From positions 15,988,963 through 16,052,962 of the forward strand of contig NC_060887.1 of assembly GCF_014805685.1 (NCBI RefSeq): a stretch of 64,000 bases of DNA. The letters run 5' to 3'. Position 1 is the first letter of the stretch. The number at the start of each line of letters is the position of its first letter. The stretch is from Silurus meridionalis (taxonomy: Eukaryota; Chordata; Actinopteri; Siluriformes; Siluridae). The notes beneath the pieces are model-generated. The model did not search any database and was not told where the DNA came from. It saw nothing but the letters and a program-made list of their open reading frames with translations. Positions 36,486 to 52,066 of the stretch are shown piece by piece. Position numbers and translations under genes: made by a program.

Positions 36486-36775
36486 ACAGCAAACGAGTCC
36501 TAAACCCTAGGTTCAAGGTTTCTTCCTTATGCAGTCTCGGAGAGTTTTTCTTTGCCACAGTCGCCACCAGCTCACTCATCAGAGACAAACTTACACTTAA
36601 AGAACATCTTCACTTTTTATCACCACATTATCTGTGTAAAGCTGCTCTGAGACAATGCTTATTGTTAAAAGCGCAATACAAATAAATATGAATTTAATTA
36701 TCAACACCCGTCGGCTAATCAGCAGAGATCATAAACACACCACTCAAATCATCATTCAACTAACGACTAACCCAG

Positions 36776-36852
<77 letters not shown>

Positions 36853-37268
36853 CACGAGTACATTAAATTAAACCAGTACCCGCGCGCGTCCCGGGCTCTC
36901 TCTCTCTCCCTGCAGCTCAGCGGAGTCTCTTGCAGTAAAACAGTGGCATCTCAGTGCGCACCGCCACCGTTCATATTTGCTGCTTCGCGTTGATTGGTCA
37001 GTGACGCACTTCCGGGTTATTTACCTGGCTGTTAGGGTCACAATATTTGTTTTTTCTTTTTTAACATGAAGGAATAAAAAAAATCACCGGTTTCATAATA
37101 AACATCTTAATATTTTTATTTTTTATAAAGAACAGACAAATAGAAACATAAACAATTAAACCTTTGTGTGCGTGTGTGTATGTCTCTCTCTCAATTTTCT
37201 ATTTTAGTTTCAAAGCATATTGGCATCATATATAAAAAATATTTTAAAAGTAATAAAAAGGCAGCTCT

Positions 37269-37307
<39 letters not shown>

Positions 37308-37369
37308 GCTGCTATTAGCACACTCTTTGATCTCAGTTGACTCCGCCCACACATACATTGCCATGGAAA
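35672..37369. promoter_or_regulatory. Shared upstream region of fbxo43 (-) and spag1 (+)
   Basis: It contains a poly-A run (35842-35868) and CpG-rich patches at 36170-36290 and 36870-37010, likely promoters for the two diverging genes. (GT)n lies at 36419-36482 and (CA)n at 36783-36849. A dispersed repeat at 36485-36690 reads 'ggtttcttcc..gcagtctcggagagtttttc..tgtaaagctgctctgagacaatg'. A (CT)n tract spans 37273-37306. No coding exon is seen. Confidence 0.5.
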
Positions 37370-38096
37370 CCCTGCGCGTGGCTCAGAGTTTGACTCGACG
37401 CGAGAGTAAGCAGACAGACAGCAAGTGACCGAAACTCGAGATTTTGCTGTATTCTCGTATTGTTTTGCAGCTTTAGTGTGTTTGTCTAAGCTGTACTTGG
37501 TAAGATCTTAGGTAAGTTTATCAGCGCAATAAACCAGATTTTATTTCTCACTCCAGCAGTTTTATAACTGCAGCTCTGTAATCTGACCGTTAGCCTGTTA
37601 GCTCTGAGTCTCTCTGTGCTCACATCTGTAACGGGGATTAAAGGTTATAAATAATAATAAAAAGAGGTAGAAGAAGAGAATGATGATGATGAGGAGGAGG
37701 AGGAGGAGGAGGATGATCACAGATGTTTAGATGTTGTTACTACTCAAAAATACTTTTCATTCAAGTAAATATATATTTATTTCTGACTATAAAGTGACTT
37801 ATGCACATTCATAACCAGGTGTATAATGAAGTGTCAGTGAACATTATTGAGTTGATGTTGATCTACAGTCTTCTCTGGATTGTTTGTGTACATTCCAAAG
37901 CTGTTGTTTAGAAGGAGAAGTTTATCAGTGAAGACTGTGGAGCACGACTCAGGTTATGGCTTTAAGGTTATGGCTTTAGTGTAAGTTATAGAGTAAATAG
38001 CAGTGTTTGTGGTTTGTAGAGAAGTTCAGCACGACCACATCCCCACCTGTTCACTGTGATATTCCTGTACACACACATACAGAGAAAAGAGGAATA

Positions 38097-38616
38097 ATGA
38101 GTGTGAGAGAGGCCATGTCCTCTCTACAGATGACATCATCAGTGGACAAATTACACACACTTCCTGTGGAGCACCTGGACTACACCTACATCCAAAAGTG
38201 TGGAGATCTGAAATACCTGGAAAAGATTCTGCATGTGCTTAGGTATGTCCTCAAAATTACATGCACATGTACATATTTCACTGTTTATTGGTTAATAATA
38301 TATCGGCGACGTCCTTCAGGTCAGGCAAAGAGGGGATGTATCCACACCTGATCGAATTCTGTGAGAAGCGCATTGAGTCTTTGGACCCGAGACATCGCAT
38401 TCTGAGAAAGGACATGTGTCCAGCAACCTCTGCCTCCTTCTCCACGGAAGAGTGGAGCAACATCACTGAAGACTTACAGGTGTCATTACCCTCACATCAT
38501 TATCTTCTTTACTTTTACAGTCTTATGTATTATTATACACCTAACTGGTGCTCAAACACATGAAATTGGAAAGCCAGTGTGATGTGTGCACTGTCTAAGA
38601 GTTCATAATGTTGATG

Positions 38617-38673
<57 letters not shown>

Positions 38674-39354
38674 GTTCCCAGGCCTGGCAGAGAGAGATCA
38701 CAAAAAGTGAGCAGCAGCTCAAACAATCACCACTCTTTAATGCTAAAACACTCCCACCTGTAAACAATCGCACACTCCAGGTATATACACACACACACAC
38801 ACCCACACACACACACACACACACACAGTTTCTCCCTTAATGTTGTCAGCTGTTTGTCTGCTCATTTCAGCACTGATACTGTCCTCTATTCATATGATCT
38901 TTTCCTCCTGTTCATAAGTATAAGTTCATAATTTTTACAGCAGCGCTGAGGGAGTCATGTGGTGGACGTTGGTAATGACAGGTTGTAAATATTCATAAAA
39001 ATCAAACAAATCCTTAAATGGTTGTAGTGGTGTCAGATAGAGGCTGGCCCTTCAACTGAGGTTACACTGCAGCTAACACTGGAGCGTACAGAGTATGTTC
39101 TGTGTATGTTAGCGTGTCACTGTAACGCTTAAAACTTCTTAAGAAATAATTTTGAAATATTTTTATTTAGTTAAATTACCTTGTTACTGTCACTATCTTG
39201 GGTGCTGCTCTGACAGCGTGTTCCTGCTGGAAATGAACACAGGTGTGTAAAGGAATGTCATGTCGTTCTCTTCACACAGAAACCCAAAAACACCACGGCC
39301 ACTTCAACACACAGGGAAAGATCTGCTGTTCCTCGTGCATACAGCGACTGGGAC

Positions 39355-39404
<50 letters not shown>

Positions 39405-39450
39405 ATATTTGTGAGATTGTGTGTGTGTGTACATGTTCGATTGGGTGTGA

Positions 39451-39486
<36 letters not shown>

Positions 39487-40042
39487 ATGTGAGGTTGTGT
39501 GTGCATGAATGTGTGAGTGTACCATATACATAGGCTGGTTCTTACTATATTGCAGGTTTGATGTTGATAAAGAATGTGCGAAGATAGAGGAGGGTGTAAA
39601 TAACAACGACGCCCCTGCTGTGATAAACTCTGCACACGCAGACATCAAACAACATATTGACACTTCAGGTGAGTTCTGTTTCAAATGTGCACACACACAT
39701 ACACACTCCAGGACTGTAATGACATCACATCACATTATGCTACACAGTTTGTTCTTAAAATATATAGCCTAGATCTATTTTTATTCCAATCAAGAACTGC
39801 ATCATGTATATGGATTAGAGAATAGAAAAGATGGCACCATTTTATATTTAAAGTTTAATCGATTCCTATATTATTTGAATTATTTTTATTTATTTATCTG
39901 TTTGTTTGTTTATTTATTTCAGCTCTGACACCGCAGGAGAAATGTGTGTTAGCCACTCGAGAAAAGGAAAAAGGAAATGAGTCCTTCAGAGCAAACGATT
40001 GGAACGAGGCCATAGTCTACTACACCAGGTCAGATCTCACAT

Positions 40043-40091
<49 letters not shown>

Positions 40092-40154
40092 TACTGTAAA
40101 ATGAATGTGCCTCCAGCACATTAATGAAACACTTCATGCATTTGTATCTGTGTA

Positions 40155-40209
<55 letters not shown>

Positions 40210-40388
40210 ATAGGAGTCTGTCGATCTTGCCCACAGTAGCTGGGTTTAATAATCGAGCTCAGGCTGAGATTAAATTGCAGCGCTGGCCTGATGCACTAAG
40301 AGACTGTGATGCTGCACTGCAGATCGAAGCACACAACTGTAAAGGTAAGAGTCCTTTTCCTGATCTCTTCTAACCCAGTCTCATCTGA

Positions 40389-40433
<45 letters not shown>

Positions 40434-42587
40434 CACACACACACGCACGCCTTACACCCTTTATCCATCATCCATTTTACTCCATCAGCGCCACCTGAAT
40501 CCACATGTGCGTATGTTTGTTTTGTAGCTCTGCTGCGTCGTGCGACTGCATACACACACCTGGGAAAGCTACAGGCAGCACATGATGACATCACATTTGT
40601 ACTTCAGATTGAACCTCACAATATCATAGCACAGGTAGGAAAACACACACATAACACACACTTGTCTTCACTTGTACAACAGCTTGTGTGTGTATATGTG
40701 TGTGTGTGTGTTATGTGTGTGTGTTTTACTACCTGTGCTGTATGTGTGTGTTTTTGTGAACAGAAACTTTTACAGAATGTGAATAAGAAAATAAATACAG
40801 AGCTGCAGCACAAACCAAACCAGCTTGCTAAGGGCAAAAAGATTTTTATCCAGGAAGTACATGAGGAAAGGGATGAAAAGACAAATGGTGAGACATGTGA
40901 CATCATAACACACTGATCATCAAATTGACTATAACTGACCGGGTAATCTGCACTGCAGTGTCTGTGCATGTATATGAATACTTGTCTCATGTTTGATCTC
41001 AAAACACTTTGCTTGTAATTGGCCACACTGGTTGCCCTCCTGTATCCAATGTTTTGTATAGTGTTTTTAACAATGGACATTATCACAACACAACTTTACG
41101 AAATAAATAGATTAGATGTAAGGGTGGTGAGAAAAACTCAGAGAGAAGATATGACGATGGAACCTTGGGAAGATAACAAACTGTATACAATCTATATCTC
41201 TGTCCTGTTTCCTCTCAGATGCTAAAACTGGAGTCGACAAACCTGCTCACTGGGACAAAAAAGGACAGACAGACAGAGAGACAAAAAGACAGATGGAGAT
41301 TAAAACAGATGAAGAGACAGAGAGAAAGAACGATGGAGTGAGACATGGTGTGGACGCAGCAACTGCGAGAAGTGAAGGAAATGAGTTGTACAGGATCGGA
41401 CAATATGGAGCTGCAGCTGAGAAATACACACACGGCATTACAACACTTACACAATCAGGTACAATTACATACCAGTGTTCACACACACACACACACACAC
41501 ACATGTTGCCCTGACCCTGTGAGTCCATTAGTCTGTGTGTATGTTTTGTCTGCAGGTGTGTACACTGAGGAGGACATGTTTGTTCTGTACTGTAACAGAG
41601 CTGCATGCTTCCTGAAGATGGGACAGTGTTCTGAGTGTGTGTCAGACTGCAGTCGGTGAGCAGTACACCTTACACACTACACCTTATACCATACCAACTA
41701 CATTTTACACTTTACTCCCTGCATTATATCCACTGCAACGACATCTACACCTACAACATATCCCCGGCACCCTACACCGTACACTCTAACCACTACCCCT
41801 ATATCCTACATCCAGCATCTTACATTCTTTATTCTACACTGTACACTTTATAGCCTGTATCTTACATATTATACCCTACACCTTACATCCTGCACTCCTA
41901 TATCTTATATACTACATTGTATAACCTCCACTCTACACACTACATTACAGTAACAACTCTAAACCACCCTAATCTCTCATCTATATGTAACCATAAATCA
42001 TGTGTTTATGTGCACGGTTGTGTGTATCAGAGCTCTGCAGCTGAAACCATTTGGTGTGAAAGCTCTGTTGAGGCGAGCGATGGCGTTTGAAGCTCTAGAA
42101 CAGTTTCGACTCGCTTTTGTGGATTACAGAACTGTACAACAAATACACAACACTTACTGTGTACAGCAGCATGTCAACAGGTAACACATATAGTAGATAT
42201 ACACACATCACCAAAAAAGTTCATTATAGTATGATATAAATAGTTTAAAGTTTCATGTGATTCACAATGAGGAACTCTGTGTGTGTGATATAAAGACTCA
42301 CTCAGGTGCTGATGGAGCAGGATGGTACTGATTGGAGAACAAAACTGCCAGAGGTTCCACTTGTCCCAGTATCAGCTCAGTGTGATGATACAGAGACCCT
42401 GCCCGCATCGCAAACCACACCCAACACACACACTCTGCCCACAATGACAAGTTCTTCTAATGCAGAGACTTTGACCACCATGGAGACTCCTCTCTCCAAA
42501 CATATGGAGATCCACACAAAGGCTCCACCCATTTCTGGTCCATCTCAAACACGCAGGCACATCAGCATATTAGAGGTTGTGTATGGA

Positions 42588-42644
<57 letters not shown>

Positions 42645-44204
42645 CTTTAAGCAATTAATTCACATGTAAGTCCACTCACTCATACCTGTGTGTGTGTGTG
42701 TGCAGGTGGAGAGTGATAATGATGAGGATGAAGATGGTGTTGATAATGATAAAGATGATGGTGATAAAGATGATGCCGATAGTGAAGGTAAAGATGATCT
42801 TGGTGATGACGTCAAGACCTTCAGTCCAGCGAATGTCTTTGAGTTTGGACAAGCATTGAATGCAGCCCGTTACCGTGGTGACCTGGTGGCGTGTGCTCGG
42901 CTCATGAGGAGCGTGCCACCTCATACCCTTCCTCACCACATCAGCACACAGCTAGACACACAAACACTCAGTTTCATCATACACACACTGCACACACACA
43001 TCCTGCCTACTGAGCCCAGCCTGGTGTACCATCTTCTCACACATCTGCACACAGCTGAGAGGTTCACGGTGAGGTCATGTGCACACACCCACACACACAT
43101 GCGCACACACACACACAGACATGCCCTTGCACATCGCCGTCAGGTTAATTATAAGAACACACAGAAACATGCACACACACACCTGCACACTTCCAACAGC
43201 TCTATGAAGAGATCACACACTTATACACAAACTGCTGATGTGTATGCCAGCTAGTGATGGCAGCCGATTCTGGACTCTTAACTATACTTATTTTTCTCAA
43301 TCTAATTGTGGCCTTTGATACTATTTCCCATAAAGTTAATTTTAGATAGATTACGATTATAGGTATTACTGGTGCCCTTTTAGTTGGTTCTCTCTGGGCA
43401 CACTCAGTTTGTCCAACTTAAACATTTTGGGTCATACTCCTCATCTGTTACCACTGGTCACCCCAGCTCTATTTGTCCTCCAAGCAAAATTGTACTCTTC
43501 TTTTCTCTTCTCTTTTGACTTGTTTAGAGGAGATTAAATCTTGTTTCTCACGCAATTTTTTCAAGCTGAATATTGACAGAACAGAGTTTCTTCTGGTTGG
43601 CACTCAATCCAGTTAATCAAAATTCAATAGTTTCTCATCTTCTATTGATAATTCTATAATCTCTTCATCTTATCAGGTTAAGAGTCTGGGTGTCATCCTC
43701 GATAGTACATTGTCTTTTGAAAAGCACGTGAACAATTCTACTCGGTCTGCATACGTCCGGTCCGTCACATCCAATTCCACAGCTTTTCTTGTACATGCTT
43801 TAGTTACCTCGCATATTTATTATTGTAACTCTCTTCTATTTAAGCTACCTCACAAACTTCATAAACTTCAATTGGTCCAGAACTTAGCTGCAAGTATAAT
43901 GACGTGTATTCTCGGATCTTCTTCATCTGGTTCTCTCGCTGTACCTTCCGTTTGTTTAGTCATGTTGGGGTCTAGAGCATTTAGCTGGGCTGCTCCTCAT
44001 CTTTGGAATTCTGTTCCACAATCTGTATGAGTGAATGTCTGACCACCTTTAAATCATGCCTCAAAACTCATCTATTTAAATATGCCTTTTCTGATCATTT
44101 TTACTAGTTAACAGCTGTTGTTCTTTGTTCGTCTTGATTTTATAATTATAAATGAATTGCACTTAAGGTGTCCTTAAGTGTTTTGAAAGGTGCCTTTAAA
44201 TAAA

Positions 44205-44267
<63 letters not shown>

Positions 44268-44322
44268 ACTCTCCTGACATTTATTCTGTGTATTACTTAA
44301 TGATACAATACCCTTATACATA

Positions 44323-44394
<72 letters not shown>

Positions 44395-44526
44395 TAGGTG
44401 GCTCTGATGCTGATGGACAGAGAAGAGAGGAGACAGATCACACAGCTTTTTGATTGTTTGCATACAGTGGAGTGTGATGAGTTCACGCATGAGAACATTA
44501 ATAGCCTGGCTAATAAATTCATATAA
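38097..44526 (+). CDS. spag1: Sperm-associated antigen 1, TPR co-chaperone for dynein arm assembly
   Basis: A noncoding first exon probably ends at 37499 (TTG|GTAAGA). Coding exons: 38097-38242, 38320-38479, 38682-38780, 39280-39356, 39556-39668, 39923-40028, 40214-40344, 40528-40634, 40764-40887, 41219-41458, 41556-41655, 42031-42180, 42296-42575, 42706-43068 and 44398-44526; 774 residues with consistent phases. A first TPR block spans exons 6-8 of this list ([40 protein letters not shown]). A second spans exons 10-12 ([37 protein letters not shown]). An acidic linker and a C-terminal RPAP3-type domain ([18 protein letters not shown] to AERFT) follow. SPAG1 acts in the cytoplasm with HSP70/90 to assemble axonemal dynein arms. 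Exon 42296 uses an acceptor at TATAAAG, the only choice that keeps the frame. The donor after 42575 (GAG|GTTGTG) is weak. Confidence 0.92.
38620..42645. repeat. CA/GT microsatellites inside spag1 introns
   Basis: Tracts at about 38622-38670, 38784-38827, 39357-39400, 39455-39485, 40047-40086, 40160-40200, 40390-40445 and 42590-42642. Several begin right after a donor site or end close to an acceptor. They account for the Cys-Val and Thr-His open frames here. Confidence 0.9.
41665..41985 (+). repeat. Degenerate minisatellite, spag1 intron
   Basis: Low-complexity sequence of variants of 'tacaccttacac' and 'cctacatcc' fills the intron between the exons ending at 41655 and starting at 42031. Confidence 0.7.
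43260..44265 (+). mobile_element. L2/CR1-type LINE 3' fragment with (ATT)n tail, spag1 last intron
   Basis: Frames at about 43540-44100 read like the end of an L2-type [42 protein letters not shown] and a later [11 protein letters not shown] segment. The 3' end 'gaaaggtgcctttaaataaaaagt' runs into (ATT)n at 44211-44265. Frame breaks show it is inactive. Confidence 0.75.
44326..44391 (+). repeat. (GT)n microsatellite ending at the last spag1 acceptor
   Basis: The GT run stops six bases before the exon at 44398, so the repeat replaces the normal polypyrimidine tract (TTTGTAG remains). Confidence 0.95.
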
Positions 44527-44714
44527 GATATTCTCTCTCACACAGACACACACACAAAATATGAAAGCAGTGGGGGGAGTCACTAATTCATCTGTCAGAA
44601 GATACCATTGTTCAGAAGGAAACATTAAAGGTTTCATCTGCTTCATTTCTTTTGCAATGTACATCATTCACCTTAACTCTTAAATTATGTTTAACTTTTA
44701 AATTCTGTTTAACT

Positions 44715-44790
44715 CTTAAATTCTAAAAGGCTGCTTTGAGACGATGTCTGTTGTGAAAAGCGCTGAAAAACTTGACTTGACTTGAAACAC
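44715..44790 (+). repeat. Dispersed fish repeat fragment
   Basis: The stretch 'ggctgctttgagacgatgtctgttgtgaaaagcgctg' belongs to the same family as those at 36600-36690 and 41040-41110. It provides the sequence just downstream of spag1. Confidence 0.6.
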
Positions 44791-44896
44791 ACACTCCTCC
44801 AACAGCTGAGATAACTAAATTAAAACATCAAAACACTTATCACTGTGTGTTGGGTTTTATTTTTTTTGACTTCATTAGACTCTCAGTTTACACAGT

Positions 44897-45033
44897 CTGA
44901 GTTTCTCTGAATGCTGACGTGGTTTCAGATTGCAGTCTGTTTGCATCTTAATAAATCAAATTTAACATATTTGATTTATTAAGATGCAAACAGACTGCAA
45001 TCTGACACCACGTCAGCATTCAGAGAAACTCAG
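44897..45033. repeat. Near-perfect inverted repeat, 65-bp arms, 7-bp loop
   Basis: Left arm 44897-44961 and right arm 44969-45033 are complementary with one mismatch, separated by TTAACAT. The right arm ends exactly where the RTE LINE fragment begins. As DNA it could form a cruciform, as RNA a strong hairpin. Confidence 0.95.
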
Positions 45034-45835
45034 CCGAGAGGGGATTTGTGGTATTGTATGAGGAAGTCAGGTGTGTCAGAGAAGTATGTATTGTGGACAT
45101 GTATGAGGGCAGTGTGACAGTGAAGTGTACAGTAGGAACAACAGGCTGGTTTAAGGTGGAGGTTGGACTGCATCAAGCATCCGCGCTAAGCCCTTTCCTG
45201 TTTTCTGTGGTCATGGACAGGTTGACAGACGAGGTCAGACAGGAGTCTCCCTGGACTATGATGTTTGCAGATGATATTGTGATTTGTGGTGAGAGTAGGG
45301 AGCAAGTGGAGAAGAGCCTGGAGAGGTGGAGGTGTGCGCTGGAGAGAAGGAGAATGAAAGTCAGTAGGAGTAAGACAGAGTACGTGTGTGTGAATAAGAG
45401 GGAGGGCAGTGGAGTGGTGCGGATGCAGGGAGAAGGTGGAGGGGTTCAGGTACCTGGGGTCAACAGTGCAAAGTAAAGGAGAAGTGGGTGGAGAAGAGTG
45501 ATATCAGGAGTGATTTGTGATAGAAGAGTATCTGTGAGAGTGAAAGGAAAAGTTTATAGGACTGTGGTGAGACCTGCGATGTTGTATGGTTTAGATACAG
45601 TGGCATTGAGTAAAAGACAAGAGGTGGAGCTGGAGGTAGCTGAGCTGAAGATGTTGAGATGTTGAGATGTTCATTGGGAGTGACGAGGATGGACAGGATT
45701 AGAAATTAGTTTATTAGAGGGACAGTGCATGTAGGATGTTTTGGAGACAAGATGAGGGAGGCGCGATTGAGATGGTTTGGACATGTGCAGAGGAGGTATA
45801 TGGGGTAATGGGAGCAGCCAAAAGAAGAACAATGA
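45034..45835 (+). mobile_element. RTE-clade LINE, second truncated copy
   Basis: It starts in the reverse transcriptase (LWYCMRKSG), continues through VGLHQASALSP and FADDIVICGESREQ, and loses frame near 45475. Later pieces match the C-terminal RWFGHVQRR region. The 3' end is shortened: 'taatgggagcagccaaaagaag' near 45815. No endonuclease is present. Confidence 0.9.
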
Positions 45836-46104
45836 ATGAATGGATCTACATCTATAACTAGCCACTTCAGGGAACCCACTCTGAGACGCCTGTGGTTCTA
45901 ATGACATATGATTGAGTAACTGGATAATATTATTAGTAGTTAAAATGTGCCCGTAAAGAATAAAATGAATCTGTATGTAAGTACATGCTGTGATTTCACT
46001 CCGGACCTTTAGGCGGCACTGCAGTAGTCAGGCACTTTTAATGTCCCTGCAACAATCCGGAAGCGCAAGCACAGCCATTATTAAACATCGCACAGGACAC
46101 AGGA

Positions 46105-50118
<4,014 letters not shown>

Positions 50119-51730
50119 CTCTCTCACACACACACCCCTCCAGATCTCCTGTCCATAAACACCTGTCTGTAAAAAAAAAAAGAAAGTTTAGTGTTGTTGA
50201 CAATGTTCTGTTACTGAACATCTTATACACTTATCAATAAACATGATTTGGTTAATTTATTTGCTGAGTGTTTCATTTCTGAGTTTCAGTATAAAAGATC
50301 TGACATCGTGAAATCACCAAGGTGCAGTTTTAACACTGCTCAGGGGGGACGTAATCTGGCATGGTGTGGTGAATGTATGGTCTTGCGTATTTATAACTGT
50401 ATTTGTGTATATGACTGAATTCTACATGGTGTGAGGAGGCATTGTGGAGAGATGGCAGAAATAAACCCCATCAAAACACGGATTTCAATCCTCGACAGTG
50501 ACTCTTCCTCTGCAGCAGACCACACCATAGAAATGAACACTGGCTACATGTGACTTGTAAAACTACAACCCTAACCCCCAAACTCCAGAAGGAAAACCTG
50601 AGCCTCTATCATAAAGAACTGTTCCTGTCCAGCAGAGGTGACAAAAGTACACACATCCTTCACTAAAGTAGAAGTACAGATACTCATGTTTTAAAAGACT
50701 CTTAAAGTGTTAAAGTGAAGAAGTTTGGGCTCTGAGATGTACTTAAGTAAAAAGTAACCATTAACACTACCTGTTTTAGTGTCATGCTGATAACTGGATG
50801 TCACTTCATAATATTAGGGCTGTTAATTGCTTAAAATATTTAATCACGATTATTAACGCTTGTCATGAGTTAACACAACATTAAACAAAACATAATCGTA
50901 ATTTTTTATCTGTTCCAAATGTACCTTAAATTAATACATTTCAAGTTTAAATACTTTAATCAACATGGACATGGACAAATATTGATGCTTAATGGAACTG
51001 TATGTTTATTATTAGTGAAACCATAAACAATATAGAGCATGAAGACAAAATATTCTTGTAAATGTTTTAAAGTAATTGTTTTAAATTACGTAAATCATCA
51101 GGACACCAAACGGAAACATTGCTATGTTTCCACACGGACGGTAAATGAGGTGATACATTTTGTTTACATTTTTTGTTACTTACAATGTTCACTTTATGTT
51201 TCTTACACACCGCAGTGTGCAATATACAACAGGTTTACTTGTGGCATTTACTTGTATTTTGTGTTTTGTGTATTTGTCTTGAACTGTCTTGTGTTGTCTT
51301 TGCACCAGGTTGCACACGATGCACTTTATGTGGTGAGGACACTAGTCCTTAGCCCTGTGTTTTCTGTGATTGTTGTTGTATGTATCACATGGGTTCAGAA
51401 GGAATGTGGTTTCATTTCACTGTGTAATGCGACAGCTATATATGGTTAAAATCACAATAAAAGCTTCTAGACTTGAACAAACTCAAAGTTACCCCCAGAG
51501 GGTTATTTGTGTGCATCATGGCTGATTTTGGTGCTAATTTGAGACTTGGCGCATCAGTAAAACAAATGTTTACTGATTAAAAAAATTTTCAGTGGAGTTT
51601 ATTTTTTATATATACTGAACAAAATTATAAACGCAACACTTGTTTTTGCCCCCATTTTTTATGAGCTGAACTTAAAGATCTAAGACTTTTTCTATGTACA
51701 CAAAAAAGTTATTTCTCTCAAACAAACTTC

Positions 51731-51967
51731 CTTTGGGCTTCTCCTGTTAGGGGTCACCACAGCAGATCATCTGTATTCATGATCCGTGTGTTCGATTTGG
51801 CACGTTTTTACGCTGGATGCCCTTCCTAACGCAACCCTCCCCTTTTATCCGGGCTTGGGACCGGCACTAAAAATGGCTGGGGTTGGTTCCCTGACTGGCA
51901 ATCAAACCCGGGCCGCAGCGGTGAGAGCGCCACATCCTAACCACTAGATCCTAACCACCAGGGAACC
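51731..51967 (-). mobile_element. tRNA-Glu-headed SINE, inside the Tc1 terminal repeat
   Basis: Read on the minus strand it has a tRNA-Glu-like head including box B (GGTTTGATTGCC), the same RTE-5'-like body as the malsu1 SINE, and the RTE-like tail. Part of the head is duplicated (GGTTAGGATCTAGTGGTTAGG). Confidence 0.9.
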
Positions 51968-52066
51968 TATAGTTCCCAAATCTGTCTAAATCTGTGTTAG
52001 TGAGCACTTCTCCTTTGCCCAGATAATCCATCCACCTCACAGGTGTAGCAGATCAAGATGCTGATT

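Noticed and set aside
51039..51449. 136-codon plus-strand frame
   Set aside because: It lies inside hAT-like repeat sequence, has a hydrophobic, AT-driven composition and no recognisable domain.
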